This document shows, in pieces, positions 1-9,525 of a stretch of DNA of 64,000 bases. The stretch is from Paraburkholderia ferrariae NBRC 106233 (lineage in GTDB: Bacteria > Pseudomonadota > Gammaproteobacteria > Burkholderiales > Burkholderiaceae). The translations under genes were made by a program, and so were the position numbers. Under the pieces are notes generated by a model, which ran no database searches, was not told the DNA's origin, and was given only the letters and a program-made list of their open reading frames with translations. Position 1 is the stretch's first letter; each line of letters starts with the position of its first letter. The stretch spans positions 248,001 through 312,000 of the forward strand of contig NZ_BAYB01000012.1 of NCBI RefSeq assembly GCF_000685035.1. The letters are read 5' to 3'.

Positions 1-342
1 ATCGTCAAACTGGCCGGCGAGTACGCCGACGCCCTGCGCCGCTGCGAGATCATCGCCACGGGCACGACCGGCTCGCGCATCGAGGCGGCGCACGGCCTGA
101 ACGTCGAACGCATGCTCTCCGGCCCGCATGGCGGCGACCTGCAGATCGGGGCGCAACTGGCCGAAGGCCGCGTGGACATGGTCATCTTCCTGCGCGACCC
201 GATGACGCCGCAGCCGCACGAACCCGACATCAACGCGCTCGTGCGGGCCTGCGACGTGCACAACGTGCCGTGCGCGACCAATATTTCGACGGCGCGCATG
301 ATACTCGACGTGCTGAGGCTGCGCCTCACCGACGCGATCTGA
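1..342 (+). CDS. mgsA: Methylglyoxal synthase, C-terminal part
   Basis: The window opens inside this gene, so its start is missing; the visible 113 residues are read in frame from base 1 to a TGA at 340-342. Methylglyoxal synthase converts dihydroxyacetone phosphate to methylglyoxal and phosphate, a cytosolic bypass of lower glycolysis. The family signature is clear: [10 protein letters not shown] (phosphate binding), then [11 protein letters not shown] containing the catalytic Asp of the GGD motif, then [14 protein letters not shown] and the C-terminal [14 protein letters not shown]. The family is usually about 130-155 residues, so little is missing. Confidence 0.93.
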   Translation: MVKLAGEYADALRRCEIIATGTTGSRIEAAHGLNVERMLSGPHGGDLQIGAQLAEGRVDMVIFLRDPMTPQPHEPDINALVRACDVHNVPCATNISTARMILDVLRLRLTDAI

Positions 343-451
343 GCGGGCGCCGCCGGGCGCACTCCGCCACCGGCCGCGGGCTGCCGGCCACCGGTTACGC
401 AAGGGCGGCCGCGCCACCGAACACCGAAGCAACTAATCGACAGGAGACACG

Positions 452-1426
452 ATGAGCAAGGCTATCCGTATCGAGAAGACCGGCGGCCCGGAGGTCATGA
501 AGTGGGTGGACGTCGAAGTGGGCGAGCCCGGCGAGGGCCAGATTCGCCTGAAGCAGACGGCATGCGGGCTGAACTACATCGACGTGTATTTTCGTACCGG
601 CCTCTATCCGCAGCCGCTGCCCGCGGGACTCGGCATGGAGGCGGCGGGCGAGGTGAGCGCGGTGGGCCCGGGCGTGAGCGGGCTCGAAGTGGGCGACCGC
701 GTGGCCTACGTGGCGCGGCCGCCGGGCGCCTACGCCGAGGAGCGCGTGCTGCGCGCGGACCAGGTGATCCGCCTGCCCGACGCGATCAGCGACGAGGCCG
801 CCGCCTCGATCATGCTGCAGGGCCTGACCGCCCAATACCTGCTGCGCCGCACCTACCGCGTGAAGGCCGGCGACACCATTCTCATCCAGGCCGCCGCGGG
901 CGGGGTCGGGCTGCTGGTGTGCCAGTGGGCCAAGGCGCTCGGCGCGACGGTGATCGGCACCGTGGGCTCCGACGAAAAGGCCGCCGTCGCGAAGGCGCAC
1001 GGCTGCGACCATCCCATCGTCTACACGCGCGAAGACTTCACGGCCCGCGTGCGCGAGATCACGCACGGCGCGGGCGTGCCCGTGGTGTACGACTCGATCG
1101 GCAAGGACACGTTTCAGAAGTCGCTCGACTGCCTCGCGCCGCTCGGGCTCTTCGTGAGCTTCGGCAATGCCTCGGGGCCGCTGCCGCCCATCGACTCGTC
1201 CGAGTTCGCCGGACGCGGGTCGCTTTTCTTTACGCGCCCCACGCTCTTTACCTATATCGCCAAACGCAGCGACTACGAGGCGATGGCCGCCGAGCTCTTC
1301 GAAGTCGTGGCCTCGGGCAAGGTGAAGACATCGATCAACCAGCGCTACGCGCTCGCCGACGTGGCGCAGGCTCATGCGGACCTCGAAGCGCGCCGCACCA
1401 CGGGCTCGACCATTCTGATTCCCTGA
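452..1426 (+). CDS. qor: Zinc-independent NADPH:quinone oxidoreductase (QOR family)
   Basis: A 324-residue medium-chain reductase preceded by a GGAGAC Shine-Dalgarno at about 443-448. The N-terminal GroES-like half carries LNYIDVYFRTGLYP. The Rossmann half carries the nucleotide-binding stretch AAAGGVGLLVCQWAKALGA near residues 148-166 and no structural-zinc cysteine cluster, which fits quinone oxidoreductase rather than alcohol dehydrogenase. The family reduces quinones or enones with NADPH in the cytosol. It lies 109 bp after mgsA and is followed by a terminator, so mgsA-qor may be co-transcribed. A second, more divergent member lies at 37316-38332. The physiological substrate cannot be read from sequence. 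Confidence 0.9.
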   Translation: MSKAIRIEKTGGPEVMKWVDVEVGEPGEGQIRLKQTACGLNYIDVYFRTGLYPQPLPAGLGMEAAGEVSAVGPGVSGLEVGDRVAYVARPPGAYAEERVLRADQVIRLPDAISDEAAASIMLQGLTAQYLLRRTYRVKAGDTILIQAAAGGVGLLVCQWAKALGATVIGTVGSDEKAAVAKAHGCDHPIVYTREDFTARVREITHGAGVPVVYDSIGKDTFQKSLDCLAPLGLFVSFGNASGPLPPIDSSEFAGRGSLFFTRPTLFTYIAKRSDYEAMAAELFEVVASGKVKTSINQRYALADVAQAHADLEARRTTGSTILIP

Positions 1427-1478
1427 TTCCCCGATTGCGGCATGTGCGGCGCTGCCGGGCGTTCGCTAACCTCCCCGC

Positions 1479-1508
1479 GCGCAGGCGGCCCCGCCTGCGC
1501 CGTTTTCC
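1479..1508 (+). terminator. Intrinsic terminator after qor
   Basis: Perfect 10-bp inverted repeat (1479-1488 with 1491-1500; in practice a 9-bp stem with a 4-nt loop), followed by a short T-rich stretch. It separates qor from the kdp regulatory region. The T tract is modest. Confidence 0.65.
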
Positions 1509-1562
1509 CTTCCCCTGGTTCTCTCGCCTGTCCCGGCTTTTGACCGCCGGCGCCCTCTGCGT

Positions 1563-1600
1563 GTTTACGCTTTTTTTATACCGCTCCCACCACCTTTAAT
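1563..1600 (+). promoter_or_regulatory. Candidate kdp promoter with KdpE box
   Basis: TTTACG followed by a seven-T run, TATACC and a C-rich tail (about 1564-1587) closely resembles the E. coli KdpE operator as I remember it (TTTATAC, T-run, ACACCCCGCCC). A -10-like TTTAAT lies at 1595-1600. At 17-bp spacing the -35 position falls inside the T-run and is poor, as expected for an activator-dependent promoter. The predicted start near 1607 lies about 58 bp before the first small ORF of the kdp operon. Confidence 0.6.
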
Positions 1601-1664
1601 CCGTTCTTGACGGGGAAACCCTTACTGTTGCGCCATCCGTCATCCGTGAATGGAGAACACGACA

Positions 1665-1790
1665 ATGGATGTGCTGTATATCGGGGGGCTAGCGGTATTC
1701 GCGGGGCTCACATATGCGTTAATCGCCGGCTGCGAGAAGCTCATGCAGTACCGGCGCGGGGATCGCGGCGCTACAGGAGCTCGTTCATGA
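1665..1790 (+). CDS. 41-residue membrane peptide ahead of kdpF
   Basis: ATG at 1665 is preceded by GGAG (1652-1655). The 41-residue product begins MDVLYIGGLAVFAGLTYALI, one hydrophobic helix, followed by a short charged tail with one Cys and several Arg. Its TGA overlaps the kdpF start (ATGA, 1787-1790). Position, coupling and a single membrane helix suggest an accessory small subunit of the Kdp pump or a translational coupler. I do not recognise a named family with certainty; similar small ORFs before kdpF occur in related bacteria (from memory). Confidence 0.7.
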   Translation: MDVLYIGGLAVFAGLTYALIAGCEKLMQYRRGDRGATGARS

Positions 1791-1879
1791 CCTGGATTCT
1801 TTGGTTGTCGGGAGCGGCGACGCTCCTGCTGTTCGTCTATCTGGTCCATGCGCTGCTGCGCGCGGAGGATATCGAATGA
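1787..1879 (+). CDS. kdpF: K+-transporting ATPase subunit F
   Basis: A 30-residue single-helix peptide (starts MTWILWLSGAATLLLF). KdpF is a small subunit that stabilises the KdpABC complex in the inner membrane. It overlaps the preceding small ORF and kdpA by ATGA at both ends, which indicates translational coupling. Length (about 29 in E. coli), hydrophobic profile and position immediately before kdpA support the call. Confidence 0.85.
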   Translation: MTWILWLSGAATLLLFVYLVHALLRAEDIE

Positions 1880-3681
1880 ACGGCAATAATCTGCTGCAGA
1901 CCGGCCTTTTCGTCGTCGTCCTGCTCGCGCTGGCCGTGCCGGTGGCCGGCTATATCACGCGCGTACTCGACGGGCGTTCGCGCGTCGTGCGTCTTTTCGC
2001 GCCGCTCGAGAACCTCCTGTACCGCATGGCGGGGGTCGATCGCGACGCCGAGATGGACTGGAAGCATTACGCATTCGCCACCATCTCGTTCAACGTGCTG
2101 GGCGTCGGGTTCCTCTACCTGCTGCTGCGCATCCAGGGCTGGCTGCCGGGCAACCCGCAGCAGTTCAGCGCGATGACGGTGGACGGCGCGTTCAACACGG
2201 CGGTGTCCTTCGTCACCAACACGAACTGGCAGGACTACACGCCCGAGCAGACCGTGAGCTACCTCACGCAGATGCTCGGCCTCACCGTGCAGAACTTCCT
2301 TTCGGCGGCGACCGGCATCGTGGTCGTGATCGCGCTGATCCGCGGCTTCGCACGTCACTCGACGAAGACCATCGGCAACTTCTGGGTCGATCTCACGCGC
2401 ACGACGCTCTACATCCTCGTGCCGATGTCGGCCATCATCGCCGCGCTGCTCATGAGCCAGGGCATGATCCAGAACTTCAAGTCCTATCAGGACGTGCCGG
2501 TTCTGCAGACCACGACCTATGCGGCGCCTAAGCTCGATGCCCAGGGCAACCCGGTGAAGGACGCCCAGGGCAACGCCGTGACGGTCGACACCAAGGTGAC
2601 GACGCAGACGCTCGCCATGGGCCCCGTGGCTTCGCAGGTCGCGATCAAGATGCTCGGCACCAACGGCGGCGGCTTCTTCAACGCGAACTCGGCGCACCCG
2701 TACGAGAACCCCACGCCGTTCTCGAACTTCGTGGAAATGATCGCCATCCTGATCATTCCCGCGTCGCTGTGTCTCGTGTTCGGCAACATCATCGCCGACC
2801 GGCGCCAGGGGATCGCGGTGCTCGCGGTCATGACGATTGCGTTCGCCGTCGCGGTGGGCTTCGAGCTCAGCGCGGAGCAGACGGGCAATCCGCTCTTCAC
2901 CTCGCTCAACGTCGATCAACACGCGAGCGCGGTGATGGCGGGCGGCAACATGGAAGGCAAGGAAACGCGCTTCGGCATTGCGCAGACCGGCATCTTCGTG
3001 GTCGCGACCACGGCCGCCTCCTGCGGCGCGGTGAACGCGGCACACGACTCGCTCACGCCGGTCGGCGGCCTCGTCCCGATGCTGCTCATCCAACTGGGCG
3101 AAGTGGTGTTCGGGGGCGTGGGTTCGGGCCTTTACGGCATGCTCGTGTTCGCGTTGCTCGCGGTGTTCGTGGCGGGTCTCATGATCGGCCGCACGCCCGA
3201 GTACGTGGGCAAGAAGATCGAATCGTTCGAGATGAAGATGGTGTCGATCGTGGTGCTGCTCACGCCGTTCCTCGTGCTCGTGGGCACCTCGATCGCGGTG
3301 CTCACCGACGCGGGCAAGGCCGGTATCGCCAACCCCGGCGCGCACGGCTTCTCGGAAATTCTGTATGCGTTCAGCTCGGCCGCGAACAACAACGGCAGCG
3401 CCTTCGCCGGCCTGACGGTGAGCACGCCCTTCTATAACTGGATGACGGGTATCGCCATGTGGTTCGGCCGCTTCGGCACCATCGTTCCGGTGCTCGCCAT
3501 TGCCGGCTCGCTCGCCGGCAAGAAGCGCCTCGCCGAGACGGGCGGCACGCTGCCCACGCACGGCCCGCTCTTCGTCGTGCTGCTGCTCGGCACGGTGCTG
3601 CTCGTCGGCGCGCTGACCTACGTGCCCGCGCTCGCCCTCGGCCCCGGCGTCGAGCATCTGATCATGATGGGCGTGCACTGA
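1876..3681 (+). CDS. kdpA: K+-transporting ATPase subunit A
   Basis: A 601-residue polytopic membrane protein, the potassium-binding channel-like subunit of KdpFABC. The four selectivity-filter-like loops are visible near residues 113 (VTNTNWQDY), 261 ([11 protein letters not shown]), 404-415 ([14 protein letters not shown]) and 500 (AANNNGSAF). The chosen ATG overlaps the kdpF stop; upstream in-frame codons belong to the kdpF region. Length is close to the family's usual 560-600. It takes up K+ at low external potassium, with ATP hydrolysis by KdpB. Confidence 0.97.
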   Translation: MNGNNLLQTGLFVVVLLALAVPVAGYITRVLDGRSRVVRLFAPLENLLYRMAGVDRDAEMDWKHYAFATISFNVLGVGFLYLLLRIQGWLPGNPQQFSAMTVDGAFNTAVSFVTNTNWQDYTPEQTVSYLTQMLGLTVQNFLSAATGIVVVIALIRGFARHSTKTIGNFWVDLTRTTLYILVPMSAIIAALLMSQGMIQNFKSYQDVPVLQTTTYAAPKLDAQGNPVKDAQGNAVTVDTKVTTQTLAMGPVASQVAIKMLGTNGGGFFNANSAHPYENPTPFSNFVEMIAILIIPASLCLVFGNIIADRRQGIAVLAVMTIAFAVAVGFELSAEQTGNPLFTSLNVDQHASAVMAGGNMEGKETRFGIAQTGIFVVATTAASCGAVNAAHDSLTPVGGLVPMLLIQLGEVVFGGVGSGLYGMLVFALLAVFVAGLMIGRTPEYVGKKIESFEMKMVSIVVLLTPFLVLVGTSIAVLTDAGKAGIANPGAHGFSEILYAFSSAANNNGSAFAGLTVSTPFYNWMTGIAMWFGRFGTIVPVLAIAGSLAGKKRLAETGGTLPTHGPLFVVLLLGTVLLVGALTYVPALALGPGVEHLIMMGVH

Positions 3682-3697
3682 ACAGGACTACTTAAAA

Positions 3698-5785
3698 ATG
3701 AATCAGCATAGTGCAACACGGTCCATGTTCGATCCGGCGCTCGTGCGTCCGGCCATCGTGGACTCGTTCCGCAAGCTCAAGCCGCGCACCCAGTTGCGCA
3801 ACCCCGTGATGTTCTGCGTCTACGTGGGCAGCGTGCTCACGACGATCCTCTGGGTCGCCGCGCTCATGGGCCAGGCCGAGGCGCCTTCGGGCTTCATCCT
3901 CGCCATCGCCCTGTGGTTGTGGTTCACGGTGCTCTTCGCGAACTTCGCCGAAGCGCTGGCCGAAGGCCGCTCGAAGGCGCAGGCCGCGTCGCTGCGCCAG
4001 GCCAAGCGCGACGTGATGGCGAAGAAGCTCAACGAGCCGCATCCGAAGGCGCCGATCCGCATCATGACCGCTTCGGACCTGCGCCGCGGCGACGTGGTGC
4101 TGGTCGAGACCGGCGACACGATTCCGGCCGACGGCGAAGTGATCGAAGGCGTCGCCTCGGTGGACGAATCGGCGATCACGGGGGAATCCGCGCCGGTGAT
4201 CCGCGAGTCGGGCGGCGACTTTTCCTCGGTGACGGGCGGCACGCGCGTGCTTTCCGACTGGATCGTCGTGCGCGTCACGGCGAATCCGGGCGAAGCCTTC
4301 CTCGACCGCATGATCGCGATGGTGGAAGGCGCGAAGCGCCAGAAGACGCCCAACGAGATCGCGCTCACGATCCTGCTGGTCGCGCTCACCATCGTGCTGC
4401 TGCTCGCCACCGCCACGCTGCTGCCGTTCTCGATGTTCTCGGTCGAGGCCGCGAAGATGGGCCACGTGGTCACGATCACGGCGCTCGTCGCGCTGCTCGT
4501 GTGCCTGATTCCGACGACGATTGGCGGGCTGCTTTCGGCCATCGGCGTGGCGGGCATGAGCCGCATGATGCAGGCCAACGTGATCGCGACCTCGGGCCGC
4601 GCCGTGGAGGCCGCCGGCGACGTGGACGTGCTGCTGCTCGACAAGACCGGCACGATCACGCTCGGCAATCGCCAGGCTTCGGCGTTTGTCCCGGCGCCGG
4701 GCGTTCAGGAAGAAGCGCTCGCGGATGCCGCGCAGCTGGCCTCGCTTTCGGACGAAACGCCGGAAGGCCGCAGCATCGTCGTGCTCGCCAAGCAGCGCTT
4801 CAACATTCGCCAGCGCGACATGGCCGCGCTGCACCCGGTGTTCCTCGCCTTCAGCGCGCAGACGCGCATGAGCGGCGTGGACCTCGCCGACCGCGAGATT
4901 CGCAAGGGCGCGGCCGATGCCGTGAAGAACTACGTCGAATCGTACGGCGGCCGCTTCCCGGCCGAGGTGGAAACGGCGGTGGACGACGTGGCGCGCCGCG
5001 GCAGCACGCCGCTCGTGGTGGCGCAGCGCACCCAGGACGGTTCGGCGCAGGTGCTCGGCGTGATCGAACTGAAGGACGTGGTGAAGGGCGGCATCAAGGA
5101 GCGCTTTGCCGAACTGCGCAAGATGGGCATCAAGACCGTGATGGTGACGGGCGACAACCGCCTGACCGCCGCCGCGATCGCCGCCGAAGCGGGCGTGGAC
5201 GACTTCCTCGCCCAGGCCACGCCGGAAACCAAGCTCGCGACCATCCGCGAACACCAGGCGCAGGGCAAGCTCGTGGCGATGACGGGCGACGGCACCAACG
5301 ACGCCCCGGCGCTCGCGCAGGCCGACGTTGCGGTGGCGATGAACACCGGCACGCAGGCCGCGAAGGAAGCGGGCAACATGGTCGATCTGGATTCGAACCC
5401 GACCAAGCTCATCGAGATCGTCGAGATCGGCAAGCAGATGCTCATGACGCGCGGCTCGCTCACCACGTTCTCGATCGCCAACGACGTCGCGAAGTACTTC
5501 GCGATCATTCCGGCGGCGTTCGCGACCACGTATCCGCAACTGCGCGTGCTCGACGTCATGCACCTGAGCTCGCCTTCGTCGGCGATTCTCTCGGCGGTGA
5601 TCTTCAACGCGCTCATCATCGTGATGCTGATTCCGCTGGCGCTCAAGGGCGTGAAGTACCGGCCGCTCGGCGCAGCCTCGCTGCTGCGTCGCAACCTGCT
5701 GGTGTACGGCCTCGGCGGCATCATCCTGCCGTTCCCGTGCATCAAGCTGATCGACATGGTCATTGCCGCCCTCGGCTGGGCCTGA
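3698..5785 (+). CDS. kdpB: K+-transporting P-type ATPase subunit B
   Basis: A 695-residue P-type ATPase, the catalytic subunit of the Kdp pump. Visible landmarks in order: actuator-domain TGES (SAITGES, about residues 160-166), phosphorylation motif DKTGT with Asp315, nucleotide-domain TGDNR, and hinge motif GDGTND near residues 530-535. Membrane helices occupy the N-terminal part, the region before DKTGT and the C-terminus. It starts 16 bp after kdpA. The Ser of TGES is a known inhibitory phosphorylation site in E. coli KdpB and is conserved here. Confidence 0.98.
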   Translation: MNQHSATRSMFDPALVRPAIVDSFRKLKPRTQLRNPVMFCVYVGSVLTTILWVAALMGQAEAPSGFILAIALWLWFTVLFANFAEALAEGRSKAQAASLRQAKRDVMAKKLNEPHPKAPIRIMTASDLRRGDVVLVETGDTIPADGEVIEGVASVDESAITGESAPVIRESGGDFSSVTGGTRVLSDWIVVRVTANPGEAFLDRMIAMVEGAKRQKTPNEIALTILLVALTIVLLLATATLLPFSMFSVEAAKMGHVVTITALVALLVCLIPTTIGGLLSAIGVAGMSRMMQANVIATSGRAVEAAGDVDVLLLDKTGTITLGNRQASAFVPAPGVQEEALADAAQLASLSDETPEGRSIVVLAKQRFNIRQRDMAALHPVFLAFSAQTRMSGVDLADREIRKGAADAVKNYVESYGGRFPAEVETAVDDVARRGSTPLVVAQRTQDGSAQVLGVIELKDVVKGGIKERFAELRKMGIKTVMVTGDNRLTAAAIAAEAGVDDFLAQATPETKLATIREHQAQGKLVAMTGDGTNDAPALAQADVAVAMNTGTQAAKEAGNMVDLDSNPTKLIEIVEIGKQMLMTRGSLTTFSIANDVAKYFAIIPAAFATTYPQLRVLDVMHLSSPSSAILSAVIFNALIIVMLIPLALKGVKYRPLGAASLLRRNLLVYGLGGIILPFPCIKLIDMVIAALGWA

Positions 5786-5825
5786 TGCCGGGTCTCACTG
5801 CACTCACGCACATTCGGGAAAGAAC

Positions 5826-6404
5826 ATGAAATCGCTGTTTCGTCCTCTCATCGTGATCTTCGCCGTGCTCGCGGCGCTCACGGGTCTCGCCTATCCGGCC
5901 GTGATGACCGCGTTCGGCCAGGCGGTGTTCCATCGCCAGGCCAACGGCAGTCTCGTCGAAGTCGACGGCAAGGTGGTGGGCTCCGAGCTGATCGGCCAGC
6001 AGTTCGACGCGCCCCAGTACTTCTGGGGCCGTCTCTCGGCCACCTCGCCGAATCCGTACAACGCGACGAGCTCGGGCGGCTCGAACCTCGGCCCGACCAA
6101 CCCGGCGCTCGCCGACGAGGCCAAAGGCCGGATCGCCGCGCTCAAGGCCGCGGGCACCGACGTCTCGCAGCCGATCCCGGTCGATCTCGTGACGTCCTCG
6201 GGCAGCGGCCTCGACCCGGAGATCTCGCCCGCCGCCGCGGCCTACCAGGTCGAGCGCGTCGCGAAGGCGCGCCACCTGAGCCCCTCCGACGTGCAGGCGC
6301 TCGTAGACCGCTACACGAAGGGCCGCCAGTTCGGCGTGCTCGGCGAGCCGCGCGTGAACGTGCTCGAACTGAACCTTGCCCTCGACGGCAAGCAGGTCGG
6401 CTGA
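5826..6404 (+). CDS. kdpC: K+-transporting ATPase subunit C
   Basis: A 192-residue protein with one N-terminal membrane helix (starts [18 protein letters not shown]) and a periplasmic domain. It contains the family hallmark [14 protein letters not shown] and the [12 protein letters not shown] segment. KdpC assembles with KdpA and KdpB and raises the pump's apparent affinity for ATP and K+. The ATG at 5826 follows GGGAAAGAAC. It lies 40 bp after kdpB in the same operon. Confidence 0.96.
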   Translation: MKSLFRPLIVIFAVLAALTGLAYPAVMTAFGQAVFHRQANGSLVEVDGKVVGSELIGQQFDAPQYFWGRLSATSPNPYNATSSGGSNLGPTNPALADEAKGRIAALKAAGTDVSQPIPVDLVTSSGSGLDPEISPAAAAYQVERVAKARHLSPSDVQALVDRYTKGRQFGVLGEPRVNVLELNLALDGKQVG

Positions 6405-6467
6405 TCGATGCCAGAAGGTCACTGCTGCGGCCGCTGAACGGGCCGCGGCGTTGGCTGCGGCACCCCC

Positions 6468-6500
6468 AACCGCACGCCGCGGCCAGCGCGGCGTGCGGTT
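6468..6500 (+). terminator. Strong hairpin between kdpC and kdpD
   Basis: A perfect 14-bp inverted repeat (6468-6481 with 6487-6500, 5-nt loop) lies in the 190-bp gap between kdpC and kdpD. Only a broken T stretch follows, so it may be a weak terminator, an attenuator or an mRNA-stabilising 3' structure that lowers kdpDE expression relative to kdpFABC. I see no clear separate kdpDE promoter in the gap. Confidence 0.5.
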
Positions 6501-6594
6501 TGCCATTTCGGTGCCGCGGTGAGACGATCAGCATGACTCATCGTGTTGTCCCGGCGCGCGAGCCACGCAGCGCCCAACCTGAAATCCGATCCGC

Positions 6595-9525
6595 ATGAAC
6601 CGTCCCGATCCCGACGAACTGCTAGACCGCCTCCAGCGCGACGAGGAAAAAGCCCGCCGCGGCAAGCTGAAGATTTTCTTCGGCGCATCGGCGGGCGTCG
6701 GCAAGACCTACGCGATGCTGCAGGCCGCGCGCCGGCACGCGGAGGAGGGCGCCGACGTGGTGGTGGGCATCGTCGAAACCCACGGCCGCAGCGAGACCGC
6801 CGCGCTCACGGCGGGGCTCGAAGTGCTGCCGCGCGCGCAGATCGCCTATCGCGGCCGCACGCTCGAAGAGTTCGATCTCGACGCCGCGCTCGCGCGAAAG
6901 CCGCAGCTCGTGCTCGTCGACGAGCTCGCGCATTCGAACGTGGCCGGCGCGCGCCACATGAAGCGCTGGCAGGACGTGTACGAACTGCTCGATGCCGGCA
7001 TCGACGTCTATACGACCGTCAACGTCCAGCACCTCGAAAGCCTGAACGACGTGGTGGGCCAGATTACGGGCATCCGCGTCTGGGAGACCGTGCCCGACCG
7101 CGTGTTCGACCGCGCCGACGAAGTCACGCTCGTCGATCTGCCCGCCGAGGAACTGCTCGACCGCATGCGCGACGGCAAGGTGTACATGCCGGCGCAGGCG
7201 GAGCGCGCGGTGCGCAACTTCTTCCGCAAGGGCAACCTGATCGCGCTGCGCGAACTGGCGCTGCGCCGCACGGCCGACCGCGTGGATGCGCAGATGCGCG
7301 AGTACCGCGCCGACCGCTCGATCCAGCACGTCTGGCAGGCGCGCGAGCGGCTGCTGGTGTGCGTGGGGCCCGGCCCCGAGGCGAACGCGCTCGTGCGCGC
7401 CGCGGCGCGCCTCGCGGCGAGTCTGAAGGCCGACTGGATCGCGGTCTATGTCGAAACGCCGAAGCTCCAGCGCCTGCCCGATGCGACCCGCGAGCGCACG
7501 CTCGGCGCGCTCAAGCTCGCCTCGGAGATGGGCGCGGAGACCGCCACGCTCGCGGGCGAGGACGCGGCCGCCACGCTCGTCGGCTACGCGCGGCTGCGCA
7601 ACGTCTCGAAGCTCGTCGCGGGCGGCTCGCTGCGCACGGGCTTCGCGCGCTGGTGGCCCCGGCCGTTCGGCGAGCGTCTCGCGGAACAGGCCGGCGACGT
7701 CGATCTCACGCTCGTGCGCGCCATGGCCGGCGACCCCGCCGCTTCGCACGAACCCACCGGCGCAGGCGCCGCCGCGCGCGCAGCGAATGCGTGGCGCGAC
7801 GCGCTCGCCGCCGGCGGCGGCCAGCGCTCGCCGCCGCGCGCGTATGCCGCCGCGCTCGTGATCTGCGCCTGCATTACGCTGATCGCGAGCCAGCTGATCG
7901 ACCGCATCGATCTCGCCAACCTCGTGATGCTGTACCTGCTCGGCGTGATCTTCACGGCGACGAAACTCGGGCGCGGCCCGGGCGTCCTGCTCTCGTTCGC
8001 GAGCGTGGCCGCCTACGACTTTTTCTTCGTGCCGCCGCGCATGTCGTTTTCGGTGAGCGATACGCAGTATCTGCTGACCTTCGTGGGCATGCTGCTCACC
8101 TCGCTCGTCATCAGCCATCTCACGTCGAGCCTGCGCCGCGAGGCGAGCGTCGCGCAGCGGCGCGAGCAGCGCACGGGCGCGATGTATGCGATGGCGCGCG
8201 AGCTCGCCGCGGCGCTCACCACCGAGCAGATCGTCGCGATCGGCAGCCGCCACGTGAGCGAGGTGTTCGGCGCGCACGTGGCCATCCTGCTGCCGGACAG
8301 CGTCGACAAGATCCAGCAGAAGGTCGAGGAGCCCGACCCGCAGATCATGCTCGACGCCGCAAGCCTCGACATCGACGTGGCCCAGTGGGTGTACGACCAG
8401 CAAAAGCCCGCGGGGCAGGGCACCGACACGCTGCCCGCGGCCACCGCGCGCTATCTGCCGCTCAAGGCGCCCATGCGCACGCGCGGCGTGCTCGCAGTGG
8501 TCACGCGCGATGCGCACGAGCTGCAGGTGCCCGAGCAGCAGCGCATGTTCGACGCCTTCGCGGCGCAGATCGCGCTCGCGCTGGAGCGCGTGCACTACGT
8601 GGAAATCGCGCGCGATGCGCTCGTCAACATGGAGTCGGAGCGCCTGCGCAACTCGCTGCTCTCGGCGATCTCGCACGACCTGCGCACGCCGCTCACGGCC
8701 ATCGTCGGCTTCTCGTCGATGCTCGCGCAGACGTGGGAGGCGACGGGCGCGCCCGAGGATCCGCGTTCAGGTGAACTGATCGAATCGATCCACGACGAGG
8801 CGCTGCGCATGACCGGCATCGTCACGAACCTGCTCGACATGGCGCGGCTGCAGGCCGGCAGCCTCAAGCTGAACCGCCAGTGGACGCTGCTCGAAGAAAC
8901 CGTGGGCGCGGCGCTGGCCGCCTGCCGGCGCGTGCTCGCGCGGCACCCGGTGCGCGTCGCGCTCGAAGCGGGACTGCCGCTGCTGCATCTGGACGCGGTG
9001 CTGATGGAGCGGCTCTTCTCGAACCTGCTGGAGAACGCCGCGAAATACACGCCTTCCGATACGCCGCTCGTCATCGGCGCGCGGCGCGTGGAGATGGGCG
9101 GCAACCCGTTCGTGCGCGTGACGATCGACGACAGCGGGCCAGGCCTGCCGCCCGGCATGGGCGAGCGCGTGTTCGAGAAGTTCACGCGCGGCGAGAAGGA
9201 ATCGGCCAAGCCCGGCATCGGCCTCGGGCTCGCCATCTGCCGCGCGATCGTCGAGGCGCACGGCGGTACAATCGGCGCGGGCAATCGCGTCGATAACGAG
9301 GGGCGCGTGCTGGGCGCGTCGTTCTGGTTCGCGCTGCCGGTGGAGGCGCCGCCGCCGCTGCCCGCCGACGCCGCCGAAGACGAAGCCGCCGAAGACGTTC
9401 CCCATGTCGTCCCCGATGTGGCCGGTCTTGCCGCCGCCGCCCGGCTCGTCGACGAAGGCGCCGTGGCCGACGGCGCCGCCGCCCCCCACCTGAAACCTGC
9501 CGATTCGAAGCCTTCCCATGAGTGA
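6595..9525 (+). CDS. kdpD: Potassium-responsive sensor histidine kinase KdpD
   Basis: A 976-residue sensor kinase that phosphorylates KdpE when potassium is limiting. Domain order: KdpD N-terminal domain with Walker-A-like GASAGVGKT (near residues 30-38), a Usp-like domain, a membrane block near residues 420-520 (DUF4118), a GAF-like region, then the kinase core with phospho-acceptor His694 in SHDLRTPL, N box LLENAAKYTP, and G boxes DDSGPGLPPG and GIGLGLAICRAI. It is about 80 residues longer than E. coli KdpD, largely because of an Ala/Pro/Asp-rich tail of about 60 residues. Its end overlaps kdpE by 8 bp. Confidence 0.96.
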   Translation: MNRPDPDELLDRLQRDEEKARRGKLKIFFGASAGVGKTYAMLQAARRHAEEGADVVVGIVETHGRSETAALTAGLEVLPRAQIAYRGRTLEEFDLDAALARKPQLVLVDELAHSNVAGARHMKRWQDVYELLDAGIDVYTTVNVQHLESLNDVVGQITGIRVWETVPDRVFDRADEVTLVDLPAEELLDRMRDGKVYMPAQAERAVRNFFRKGNLIALRELALRRTADRVDAQMREYRADRSIQHVWQARERLLVCVGPGPEANALVRAAARLAASLKADWIAVYVETPKLQRLPDATRERTLGALKLASEMGAETATLAGEDAAATLVGYARLRNVSKLVAGGSLRTGFARWWPRPFGERLAEQAGDVDLTLVRAMAGDPAASHEPTGAGAAARAANAWRDALAAGGGQRSPPRAYAAALVICACITLIASQLIDRIDLANLVMLYLLGVIFTATKLGRGPGVLLSFASVAAYDFFFVPPRMSFSVSDTQYLLTFVGMLLTSLVISHLTSSLRREASVAQRREQRTGAMYAMARELAAALTTEQIVAIGSRHVSEVFGAHVAILLPDSVDKIQQKVEEPDPQIMLDAASLDIDVAQWVYDQQKPAGQGTDTLPAATARYLPLKAPMRTRGVLAVVTRDAHELQVPEQQRMFDAFAAQIALALERVHYVEIARDALVNMESERLRNSLLSAISHDLRTPLTAIVGFSSMLAQTWEATGAPEDPRSGELIESIHDEALRMTGIVTNLLDMARLQAGSLKLNRQWTLLEETVGAALAACRRVLARHPVRVALEAGLPLLHLDAVLMERLFSNLLENAAKYTPSDTPLVIGARRVEMGGNPFVRVTIDDSGPGLPPGMGERVFEKFTRGEKESAKPGIGLGLAICRAIVEAHGGTIGAGNRVDNEGRVLGASFWFALPVEAPPPLPADAAEDEAAEDVPHVVPDVAGLAAAARLVDEGAVADGAAAPHLKPADSKPSHE

